From Clostridiaceae bacterium (GTDB lineage Bacteria; Bacillota; Clostridia; Saccharofermentanales; Fastidiosipilaceae): a stretch of DNA of 5,785 nt. Under the pieces are notes generated by a model. The model had not been told where the DNA came from. It worked only from the letters and a program-made list of their open reading frames with translations, and did not search any database. The position numbers and the translations under genes are program-made. Positions 1 through 5,175 of this stretch are shown in pieces. How positions within the stretch are numbered: position 1 is the stretch's first letter; each line of letters opens with the position of its first letter. Location of the stretch: NCBI GenBank assembly GCA_012514965.1, contig JAAYZH010000075.1:1-5785 (forward strand), in the 5' to 3' direction.

Positions 1-393
1 GTCCTGCTTGTTGGGATAGAGCTTATGCACATCGAGCGGCTCGCCGATGATGTCAGCTACCGTCATGCGGGGGTTGAGGGAAGAGTAGGGGTCCTGGAAG
101 ACCATAGTGGCTTTTTTGCGGAATTCGGCAATGTCTGCTGCCGTTTTGATCAGCTTGCCCTTGTACCAGACTTCACCTGCGGTGGGCTCATAGAGGTGGA
201 GCAACGTGCGTCCGACGGTGGTTTTGCCGCAGCCGGACTCGCCGACAAGACCGAGAGTCTCACCGCTGTTGATAGCAAAAGAAACGCCGTCAACAGCTTT
301 CAGAGGTTTGCTGCGAAACATCCCGACATTAATGTTGAAATACTGTTTTAGGTCTTTGACCTCGACCAGAGGCTGGTTATTCTTCTCATTCAT
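1..393 (-). CDS. oppF: Oligopeptide ABC transporter ATP-binding protein OppF (N-terminal part; runs off the left edge)
   Basis: One of the two cytoplasmic ATPases that power an oligopeptide/dipeptide importer together with OppD, OppB and OppC. The first 131 codons are visible; the C-terminal half, with signature motif, Walker B and H-loop, lies outside the window. Seen: Walker A GESGCGKT at residues 51-58, and the Q-loop segment [15 protein letters not shown] starting at about residue 98, whose SLNPRMTV wording is typical of OppF/DppF. The N-terminus ([11 protein letters not shown], then a stretch ending KAVDGVSF) is the usual OppF opening. The ATG at 393-391 overlaps the oppD stop in ATGAATGA, an 8-nt overlap that suggests translational coupling; a modest AGGAAG lies upstream inside oppD. 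OppF rather than OppD is chosen from its last position in the operon and from the YSSLNPRM wording, against MTSLNPTY in the preceding gene. The family is certain; the exact peptide substrate is unknown. Confidence 0.93.
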   Translation of the reverse strand, partial: MNEKNNQPLVEVKDLKQYFNINVGMFRSKPLKAVDGVSFAINSGETLGLVGESGCGKTTVGRTLLHLYEPTAGEVWYKGKLIKTAADIAEFRKKATMVFQDPYSSLNPRMTVADIIGEPLDVHKLYPNKQD

Positions 394-1432
394 TTACATT
401 CACCACTTCCTGAGCGGCTGCCACCGCGGCTTCGACACCGCTGAGTGTGACGGCAGGGTCTTGCACGCCGAGTTTTACATTCATCCAGCATGAAGCCTGA
501 TGATATTCGTTGATCTGCAGGCGCGGGCAGCGCTCGGTCAGGCAGATCTTCATGGCCTCGTCGCAGCGCGGGGCAAAGGGACAGCCCTTGGGCATATTCA
601 ATAAGTCAATCGGCGTACCGGTGATCGGTTCGAGCTTCATCCCTGCGTTGTTGACAGAGGGGATGGAGCGCATGAGGCCCTTTGTGTATTCGTGACGCGG
701 ATTGTAGAAAATCTCATCCGCAGTTCCCTGCTCACAAATGGAGCCGGCGTACATCACGACGACTTCATCGCACATCTGCGCCACGACCCCCAGGTCGTGG
801 GTGATCATGATGATGGCCATGCCCAGTTCTTCCTGGAGCGAATGCATGAGTTCCAGAATTTGCGCCTGAATCGTAACGTCGAGGGCCGTGGTAGGCTCGT
901 CGGCAATCAGAATATCGGGTTCGCAGGCCAAAGCCATGGCGATCATAACTCTTTGACGCATGCCGCCGGAGAACTCAAAGGGGTATTGCTTCATGCGTTT
1001 CTCAGGCTCATTGACGTTGACGAGACGCAACATTTCGATCGCACGGGCTTTGGCCTCGGTGCGGTTGCGGTCGGTATGCAGCACGATTGCTTCCGTAAGC
1101 TGATGGCCAATCGTGTAGGTGGGATTCAGCGAGGTCATGGGGTCCTGAAAAATGATCGAAATCTTATTGCCGCGAATATTTTTCATGACTTTTTCGCCGG
1201 CGCCGACCAGCTCGGTACCGTTCCATTTCACAGAACCTTCGACGATTTTGCCTGTGGGCGCGAGGATCTGCATGATCGAATAAGCAGTAACCGACTTCCC
1301 GGAACCGGATTCGCCCACAATTCCCAGCACTTTGCCGTGGTCTAAATTGAAAGACACGCCATTCACAGCCTTGATCTCACCGGCGTCGGTGAAGAAAGAG
1401 GTGTGCAAATTTTTTACTTCTAATAGTTTCAT
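386..1432 (-). CDS. oppD: Oligopeptide ABC transporter ATP-binding protein OppD
   Basis: The 348-residue ATPase partner of OppF in a peptide importer, acting at the cytoplasmic face of the OppBC channel. All ABC motifs are intact: Walker A GESGSGKS (40-47), Q-loop Q96 in [12 protein letters not shown], signature FSGGMRQR (154-161), Walker B ILIADEP (174-180, catalytic E179) and switch H212 in ITHDLG. The C-terminal oligopeptide-transporter domain follows, with the cysteine pattern GCPFAPRC (C284, C290), C297, C302 and C315. In this family such cysteines can bind an iron-sulfur cluster, as reported for mycobacterial OppD; that is inferred here. The last 25 or so residues form an Ala/Val-rich tail beyond the usual domain end. 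The ATG at 1432-1430 is preceded by AAAGGGG at 1449-1443 with a 10-nt spacer. It lies 18 nt after the oppC stop, and its own stop overlaps the oppF start. DppD is the main alternative name. Confidence 0.95.
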   Translation of the reverse strand: MKLLEVKNLHTSFFTDAGEIKAVNGVSFNLDHGKVLGIVGESGSGKSVTAYSIMQILAPTGKIVEGSVKWNGTELVGAGEKVMKNIRGNKISIIFQDPMTSLNPTYTIGHQLTEAIVLHTDRNRTEAKARAIEMLRLVNVNEPEKRMKQYPFEFSGGMRQRVMIAMALACEPDILIADEPTTALDVTIQAQILELMHSLQEELGMAIIMITHDLGVVAQMCDEVVVMYAGSICEQGTADEIFYNPRHEYTKGLMRSIPSVNNAGMKLEPITGTPIDLLNMPKGCPFAPRCDEAMKICLTERCPRLQINEYHQASCWMNVKLGVQDPAVTLSGVEAAVAAAQEVVNVNE

Positions 1433-1450
1433 ATTCTAGTAACCCCTTTC

Positions 1451-2509
1451 TTAACTATTGAGCTTTGGGTCAAAGGCATCGCGGAGACCATCACCCAGCA
1501 GATTGAGCGACAGCACGATCAGGGAAATGACGATAGCCGGGATAACCAGACGGAAAGGATACGAGCTGATTCCGTTCAGGGCATCGGAGGCCAGCGAGCC
1601 GAGCGAAGGCATGGGTGCGTTGACACCCAGACCGAGGAAGGAAAGGTAGCTTTCCGTGAAAATCGCGTTGGGAATCTGCAGAGCTGTGGAAATAATGACG
1701 ACACTGATCGAGTTCGGGATCAGGTGCTTGCGGATGATCCAGCTGCCTTTGGCCCCGGCCGCATGCGCCGCCAGGACATATTCCTGTTCGCGCAGGGAGA
1801 GAATCTGACCGCGGATCAGGCGGGACATCGACACCCAATAGAGGAGGGCGAAGACAATAAACAAGCTGATGATATTCGACCCGATCTTCTCGAGCACCGT
1901 GCCTTCGAGTACGGCGGACAGCGTGACGCGCAGGATGGAAGCCAGCAGGATGACCATGAGCATATCCGGCAATGAATAGATGATGTCAACGATTCGCATG
2001 ATAATGAGGTCGACTTTGCCGCCGAAATAGCCGGCAATGGAGCCAATGGTCATGCCGATGATAAGCACGATGATACTGGCGAAGAAGCCGACAGCCAGTG
2101 AGATGCGTGTGCCGTAAACCACGCGGATAAAGTAATCGCGTCCGGCGGAATCTGTGCCGAAAATGTGGGGGAATACGTTCACGCCTTCAGCGATTCGCTT
2201 GAGCTCGGTCTTGCCAAACTCAAACGGCGACAGGTTGTTGAATGAGGGGTCGACCATTTTGCCCGGCTGGACACCGAGCTGGGCATCATAGGCGTAGGGC
2301 CAGAACATCGGCAGAAAAATTGAGATCAACGTGATGAGAATGATAATAATCAGGCTGATCGACGCGACCTTGTTCCGCAGGAGGCGGGTGACACCGTCCT
2401 TGAAGAACGTCGACGACGGGCGCATCTGTACCATGTACTCCTTGTCCGCGTCTGTTGCGGGAATAAAGGAGTCAAGATTGACATGGAGACCAAACGGTTT
2501 CTTTTCCAT
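1451..2509 (-). CDS. oppC: Oligopeptide ABC transporter permease OppC
   Basis: Second membrane permease of the peptide importer; pairs with OppB to form the translocation path. From the chosen start it has 352 residues. A cytoplasmic N-terminal arm of about 45 residues is followed by a first membrane helix (about 49-70). A periplasmic/extracellular stretch follows, including HIFGTDSAGRDYF (115-127), the family's GTDxxGRD box. Further helices lie at about 138-160, 171-193, 212-228, 267-283 and 321-339. The EAA loop that contacts the ATPase is EYVLAAHAAGAKGSWIIRK (243-261), with the conserved Gly at 252. The frame is open 14 codons further upstream (to 2551), but that start lies inside oppB and has no good ribosome site. 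The ATG at 2509-2507 has AAGGAGG 8 nt upstream, so it is chosen. The gap to oppB is 13 nt, and the oppB stop overlaps this Shine-Dalgarno, suggesting coupled translation. Confidence 0.94.
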   Translation of the reverse strand: MEKKPFGLHVNLDSFIPATDADKEYMVQMRPSSTFFKDGVTRLLRNKVASISLIIIILITLISIFLPMFWPYAYDAQLGVQPGKMVDPSFNNLSPFEFGKTELKRIAEGVNVFPHIFGTDSAGRDYFIRVVYGTRISLAVGFFASIIVLIIGMTIGSIAGYFGGKVDLIIMRIVDIIYSLPDMLMVILLASILRVTLSAVLEGTVLEKIGSNIISLFIVFALLYWVSMSRLIRGQILSLREQEYVLAAHAAGAKGSWIIRKHLIPNSISVVIISTALQIPNAIFTESYLSFLGLGVNAPMPSLGSLASDALNGISSYPFRLVIPAIVISLIVLSLNLLGDGLRDAFDPKLNS

Positions 2510-2517
2510 ATGTATTT

Positions 2518-2524
2518 CCTCCTT
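2518..2524 (-). promoter_or_regulatory. Ribosome binding site of oppC (decides the start)
   Basis: AAGGAGG on the minus strand, a near-perfect Shine-Dalgarno, 8 nt before the ATG at 2509-2507. Its AAGG overlaps the TAA stop of oppB (2525-2523), so termination on oppB places a ribosome at the oppC site. It supports the 352-residue OppC over the version 14 codons longer. Confidence 0.9.
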
Positions 2525-3452
2525 ATTCCAACGTAATGCGTGGGTCGACAACCTTGTAAAGGATGTCGCTCACCAGGTTCATGACAACGATGAGCACGGC
2601 AAGAACAATTGTAGTACCCATAATCATGGTGTAGTCACGGTTTGTGATGCTGGAGACATAGGCGCGACCGATGCCGGGGACCGCGAAGATCTGCTCGACG
2701 ACCAGGGAGCCGGTGACAATATAGGCAAGCATGGGGCCGAAATAGGTGATAACCGGAATCATGGCGTTCTTCAGAGCATGGCCAAAAATAATGTTCAAGC
2801 CGGAGACGCCTTTGGCCCTGGCGGTACGGATGTAATCCTGTCCCAACACATCCAGCATGGATGAGCGGGTCAGACGAGTAATATAGGCCATCGGATAGAG
2901 AGAGAGAGTCGTGATGGGGAGGACCAGGCCCGCAGAGGTCGAACCGTTCGCAGGCAAAATGGCCAGCTGAATCGCAAATACGACCAAGAGAAGCGTGCCC
3001 ATAATGAAGGAAGGCATGGAGACAAAGGCAGTCGTTACGACCATGATGACCTTGTCGATGACCTTGTTGCGGCGGAGGGCTGCAACAGAGCCCAGAACCA
3101 CACCGGAAACCAAGGCGGCGAAGGCAGCGATCAGGCCGAGCTTAACTGACGTACGCAAGCCATCGGCAATGATATCCGTGACCATGCGGCCGCGTTGCTT
3201 GATGGAGGGGCCAAAGTCAAACCGAGTGACAATGTCCTTGAGATACGTGAAATACTGTTCCATGATCGGCTTGTCGAGTCCGTACTTGGCCTCGAGTGCC
3301 TTCGTAGCGGCTTCAGATACAGCCTTCTCGCTGAGGAAAGGCCCGCCGGGAACAGCACGCATGACGAAGAAGGTCACGGTGATGACCACCCAGACCGTGA
3401 GTATGGCCAGCCCTAAGCGCTTCAAGATGTACATCAATGTCTTTGAATTCAT
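2523..3452 (-). CDS. oppB: Oligopeptide ABC transporter permease OppB
   Basis: First membrane permease of the peptide importer and first gene of the visible operon; 309 residues, the usual OppB/DppB length. The N-terminus MNSKTLMYILKRLGLAILTV leads into helix 1 (about 12-32), followed by the family's VPGGPF segment (34-39) and a GLDKP region (58-62). Further helices lie at about 102-125, 134-160, 174-192, 229-252 and 276-297. The EAA loop is DYIRTARAKGVSGLNIIFGH (206-225), with the conserved Gly at 215. EQIFAVPGIGR (253-263) is a strong OppB/DppB hallmark, and VVDPRI near the end is the usual family finish. The frame stays open 32 codons further upstream, but the ATG at 3452-3450 has AAAGGGTG 8 nt before it and gives the canonical N-terminus, so the longer start is rejected. 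No oppA precedes it; the binding protein may follow oppF or lie elsewhere. Confidence 0.95.
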   Translation of the reverse strand: MNSKTLMYILKRLGLAILTVWVVITVTFFVMRAVPGGPFLSEKAVSEAATKALEAKYGLDKPIMEQYFTYLKDIVTRFDFGPSIKQRGRMVTDIIADGLRTSVKLGLIAAFAALVSGVVLGSVAALRRNKVIDKVIMVVTTAFVSMPSFIMGTLLLVVFAIQLAILPANGSTSAGLVLPITTLSLYPMAYITRLTRSSMLDVLGQDYIRTARAKGVSGLNIIFGHALKNAMIPVITYFGPMLAYIVTGSLVVEQIFAVPGIGRAYVSSITNRDYTMIMGTTIVLAVLIVVMNLVSDILYKVVDPRITLE

Positions 3453-3460
3453 TGAGTTCT

Positions 3461-3468
3461 CACCCTTT
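3461..3468 (-). promoter_or_regulatory. Ribosome binding site of oppB (decides the start)
   Basis: AAAGGGTG on the minus strand, 8 nt before the ATG at 3452-3450. It selects the 309-residue OppB over an open frame extending 32 codons further upstream. Confidence 0.8.
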
Positions 3469-3481
3469 TCTACTAAGATTG

Positions 3482-3495
3482 CCGCATTCCTGCGG
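3482..3495 (-). repeat. Small hairpin in the opp leader
   Basis: CCGCA-TTCC-TGCGG forms a 5-bp stem with a 4-nt loop. It falls in the predicted untranslated leader of oppB, about 30 nt before the start codon and 14 nt upstream of the Shine-Dalgarno. No U-tract follows it on either strand, so it is not an intrinsic terminator. It could affect mRNA stability or be incidental. Confidence 0.4.
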
Positions 3496-3517
3496 TCTGC
3501 TGCGTAAAGTAGTTGCG

Positions 3518-3541
3518 ATTCGTACAAATAAAATAACGAAT
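3518..3541. repeat. Dyad ATTCGT-N12-ACGAAT downstream of the opp promoter
   Basis: A perfect 6-bp inverted repeat with an AT-rich 12-bp spacer, lying roughly 15-40 bp downstream of the predicted opp transcription start. Its position would suit a repressor operator or a weak RNA hairpin. No specific regulator consensus is recognised. Confidence 0.35.
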
Positions 3542-3557
3542 AAAGCAATTATTAACT

Positions 3558-3634
3558 TTCGCATTATAGCGTACCCTCTCAGGTAAATTTCGCAAATAGC
3601 TTGGGATGTACAAAATGCGTAAGTTTTATTCGCA
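3558..3634 (-). promoter_or_regulatory. Three TGCGAA motifs around the opp promoter
   Basis: TGCGAA occurs on the minus strand at 3563-3558, 3594-3589 and 3634-3629. The two upstream copies share a longer TTTGCGAA. One copy overlaps the end of the -10 box and the others lie 31 and 71 bp upstream of it, at spacings close to three and four helical turns. They are candidate sites for a regulator of opp; the motif is not matched to any known factor. Confidence 0.3.
3563..3568 (-). promoter_or_regulatory. Candidate opp promoter (-10 box)
   Basis: The minus strand reads TATAAT at 3568-3563, a perfect sigma-A type -10 box about 110 nt upstream of the oppB ATG, in an AT-rich setting. No good -35 box lies at the usual distance: the hexamer with a 17-bp spacer is GAAATT (3591-3586), and the better-looking TTGCGA (3595-3590) is 21 bp away. 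This may be an activator-dependent promoter. The predicted start is near 3556, giving a leader of about 100 nt. Confidence 0.5.
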
Positions 3635-3731
3635 AAAATCGTGGAAAATACGCTTGGTCATGACGTAACCACTCCATAGTAAGCAAATTATGGCCTGCTG
3701 AGTCTGTTTTTTCGGAACGGTTGTGCGCTGG

Positions 3732-3759
3732 AGGGCTGTTGATATGCCCCGCCAGCCCT
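3732..3759. repeat. Hairpin AGGGCTG / CAGCCCT left of the foldback element
   Basis: A perfect 7-bp inverted repeat at 3732-3738 and 3753-3759, separated by 14 nt. It ends 5 nt before the left terminal repeat of the foldback element. The loop and right arm contain GCCCCGCCAGCC, which recurs with one mismatch just right of the element. No T-run follows, so a terminator role is unlikely. Confidence 0.45.
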
Positions 3760-3764
3760 GAAGA

Positions 3765-4024
3765 CACTGAAAAAGTTGCCACAAACGCCCCTCAGATAAA
3801 GATAACGATTAATCTACCTACTTCTTCACCCGCGCTGCGCCTGAGAAAAGTCCCCTTCATGAGCAAGTCTCCGCAGACAAGTAGACGTGTGGTACAACCA
3901 CCACACGTTTGCGCAGGCGAGGACCAACGCCGCTCATGAACGGGGACTTCGGCCGCACGAATACCTGCGAAAGCTGCCACTTCCACCCTTGAAAGTTATC
4001 ATAATTAATTGGACTTTTTCAGTG
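3765..4024. mobile_element. Foldback (MITE-like) element with 12-bp terminal inverted repeats
   Basis: CACTGAAAAAGT at 3765-3776 is repeated exactly in inverted orientation as ACTTTTTCAGTG at 4013-4024, bounding 260 bp with no plausible gene. Nested inside are further inverted pairs: GATAAC/GTTATC (3801-3806, 3995-4000), AAGTCCCC with TTCATGAGC against their complements (3848-3864, 3932-3949), and a central 9-bp stem (3885-3893, 3900-3908). Their midpoints lie between about 3894 and 3901, so the whole interval is one imperfect palindrome. Short terminal repeats, no coding capacity and an intergenic position suit a non-autonomous element moved by a transposase in trans, or the remnant of an insertion sequence. 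No clean short target duplication is seen. The mobile-element call is inference; the palindrome is directly visible. Confidence 0.5.
3848..3949. repeat. Long hairpin in the core of the foldback element
   Basis: AAGTCCCC TTCATGAGC (3848-3864) pairs with GCTCATGAA C GGGGACTT (3932-3949): 17 base pairs interrupted only by the extra C at 3941. Further in, CTC-C-GC can pair with GCGAG with one bulge. At the tip, ACGTGTGGT (3885-3893) pairs with ACCACACGT (3900-3908) around a 6-nt loop. Outward, TGCGCC (3836-3841) can pair with GGCCGCA (3951-3957) with one bulge. The result is a long interrupted stem on whichever strand is transcribed. No U-tract follows on either side. It may be a structured RNA or simply the palindromic core of the mobile element. 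Confidence 0.65.
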
Positions 4025-4047
4025 GCCCCGGCAGCCATCGACATTTG

Positions 4048-4069
4048 GGTGGCTTTTTCAGAAGCCACC
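4048..4069. repeat. Hairpin GGTGGCTT / AAGCCACC right of the foldback element
   Basis: A perfect 8-bp stem with a 6-nt loop (TTTCAG). An extra stem CGGCAG (4029-4034) with CTGCCG (4069-4074) could stack outside it. The 5' arm and loop contain CTTTTTCAG (4053-4061), the same nonamer found in the terminal repeats of the neighbouring foldback element. No T-run follows on either strand, and it lies upstream of cysK, so it is not an obvious terminator. Confidence 0.55.
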
Positions 4070-4174
4070 TGCCGCAAGCATTTTATAGTGCTGCCAAAAA
4101 GAAAATTGTAATGAATGTAAACCGATTCTTCTTTGTCGAGTTCCTATGTGAAAAAAACAACGTCCGCGTGCCTG

Positions 4175-4180
4175 TATAAT
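4175..4180 (+). promoter_or_regulatory. Candidate cysK promoter (-10 box)
   Basis: TATAAT, preceded directly by TG, lies 28 nt before the cysK ATG. The -35 region at a 17-bp spacing is only an A-run (4152-4157), so the promoter is weak or needs an activator. Initiation near 4187 would leave a leader of about 20 nt carrying just the ribosome site, with no room for a riboswitch. Confidence 0.45.
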
Positions 4181-4191
4181 GAAGAGAAATC

Positions 4192-4198
4192 AAGGAGG
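4192..4198 (+). promoter_or_regulatory. Ribosome binding site of cysK (decides the start)
   Basis: AAGGAGG, 9 nt before the ATG at 4208. It selects the 313-residue CysK over an in-frame start at 4133, which would add 25 residues, run through the promoter, and has no good site of its own. Confidence 0.9.
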
Positions 4199-4207
4199 TA
4201 CACTCAT

Positions 4208-5149
4208 ATGAAGAGAGTCTATAGAAATTTAGCCGAACTAATCGGAAATACTCCGCTGTTCCGCCCACAACGCTGGCTGGAGTTGCATGGCTCACCTGAG
4301 GCGAATTTTGCCTTTAAACTCGAGGCGTTGAATCCCAGCGGCTCCGTCAAAGACCGCGCTGCCTTGGGCATGATTTTGGACTTAGAGGAACGTGGAATCC
4401 TGAAGCCAGGCGCAACGATTATCGAACCGACCTCAGGCAATACAGGTGTGAGTCTGGCTGCCCTTTCATCATCTCGCGGTTACACTGCGATTCTGGTCCT
4501 GCCTGACACGATGACGCAGGAGCGCCGCGATCTTCTGCAGTCCTATGGTGCCAGGCTTGTTCTGACTCCAGGTACAGAAGGTATGAAGGGCGCCATTCGC
4601 AAGGCTGAAGAGCTGCAGGCTGAGATCCCGGGGGCTATTATCCCCAGTCAATTTACGAACCCCGCTAATCCGGCCTACCACGAACGCAGCACCGGCCCCG
4701 AGATCTGGGAACAGATGGAAGAGAAGGTGGATGTACTGGTCGTCGGTGTCGGGACTGGCGGTACGCTGACCGGAGCCGGTCGCTATTTACGAGCTAAGAA
4801 CCCCGCACTTGAGATCGTCGCTGTTGAGCCCGCTGCTTCAGCTGTTTTGTCGGGCGAAGCACCGGGTAAGCACACCATTCAAGGTATCGGTGCAGGTTTT
4901 GTGCCGGATGTTCTGGATGCAGCGCTTATTAATAGGATTATTAAGGTGAGCGACGCGGATGCACGTCGGGAGACACGGAATCTGGCCCACCTGGAAGGCC
5001 TTCTCGTGGGCATTTCGAGCGGGGCTGCTTTGGCCGCCTGCGCGACACTCTTGCAGGACGAAAACTATCGTGGTAAAACCATTGTGACTGTTCTGCCTGA
5101 TTCAGGTGACCGTTACTTGTCGACAGGGCTGTTTACGCGCGTAGACTAA
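4208..5149 (+). CDS. cysK: Cysteine synthase (O-acetylserine sulfhydrylase) CysK
   Basis: A cytoplasmic PLP enzyme that makes L-cysteine and acetate from O-acetyl-L-serine and sulfide, the last step of cysteine synthesis. Its 313 residues match the family. Seen: LIGNTPLFRP near the start; PLP lysine K48 in NPSGSVKDRAA; substrate loop PTSGNTG (74-80); the phosphate-binding glycine loop GVGTGGT (180-186); EPAASAVLSGEAPGKHTIQG (207-226), followed by IGAGFVP (227-233), the usual CysK region; GISSGAA (268-274); and PDSGDRYLST (297-306), whose Ser298 position contacts the pyridine ring in the family. All key residues are present, so it should be active. The cystathionine beta-synthase and O-phosphoserine sulfhydrylase branches share the fold, but the APGKHTIQGIGAGF wording and the adjacent serine acetyltransferase favour CysK. 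It is the first gene of a plus-strand operon divergent from opp. Confidence 0.96.
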   Translation: MKRVYRNLAELIGNTPLFRPQRWLELHGSPEANFAFKLEALNPSGSVKDRAALGMILDLEERGILKPGATIIEPTSGNTGVSLAALSSSRGYTAILVLPDTMTQERRDLLQSYGARLVLTPGTEGMKGAIRKAEELQAEIPGAIIPSQFTNPANPAYHERSTGPEIWEQMEEKVDVLVVGVGTGGTLTGAGRYLRAKNPALEIVAVEPAASAVLSGEAPGKHTIQGIGAGFVPDVLDAALINRIIKVSDADARRETRNLAHLEGLLVGISSGAALAACATLLQDENYRGKTIVTVLPDSGDRYLSTGLFTRVD

Positions 5150-5175
5150 GCCTTTGGTCCGGAAGAGGGAGATAT

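Larger units (their letters stand above)
3453..4207. other. Divergent intergenic region between opp and cysK
   Basis: About 755 bp without a convincing gene. Open frames of 60-75 codons exist on both strands, but they lack good ribosome sites, overlap the palindromic DNA and resemble no family I recognise. From left to right it holds the oppB leader and promoter (to about 3634), featureless AT-rich DNA (about 3640-3725), a hairpin (3732-3759), a 260-bp foldback element (3765-4024), another hairpin (4048-4069), AT-rich DNA, and the cysK promoter and ribosome site (4175-4198). As both flanking operons read outward, no terminator for them is expected here. Confidence 0.8.

Noticed and set aside
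692..1345. A 217-codon open frame on the plus strand
   Set aside because: It lies wholly antisense within oppD, whose motifs are intact, and its protein is a low-complexity His/Asp-rich shadow of no recognisable family.
2510..2551. Longer OppC start at 2551
   Set aside because: It would begin within oppB without a ribosome site, whereas the ATG at 2509 has AAGGAGG at ideal spacing.
2331..3507. Two plus-strand open frames (2331-2864 and 2995-3507) of 170-177 codons
   Set aside because: They are antisense to oppC/oppB, without ribosome sites, and the composition is that expected opposite hydrophobic membrane-protein codons.
3617..3653. GCGTA ... TACGC inverted repeat with a 27-bp spacer upstream of the opp promoter
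   Set aside because: A 5-bp arm with a long spacer is easily random.
3657..3664. GTCATGAC perfect 8-bp palindrome
   Set aside because: Short palindromes of this size occur by chance, and it has no clear relation to either promoter.
4048..4069. Intrinsic terminator at the GGTGGCTT/AAGCCACC hairpin
   Set aside because: No T-run follows on either strand, and no gene ends toward it; both neighbouring operons read away.
4000..4200. T-box or other cysteine/methionine riboswitch upstream of cysK
   Set aside because: The GGGTGGC at 4047 is not followed by the T-box AACCGCG sequence, there is no terminator with a T-run, and the apparent -10 box lies downstream of the structures, leaving a leader of about 20 nt.
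3579..4295. Several 64-76 codon open frames in and beside the opp-cysK gap
   Set aside because: They overlap palindromic DNA or the cysK start, have no good Shine-Dalgarno, and resemble no known family; too weak to call as genes.
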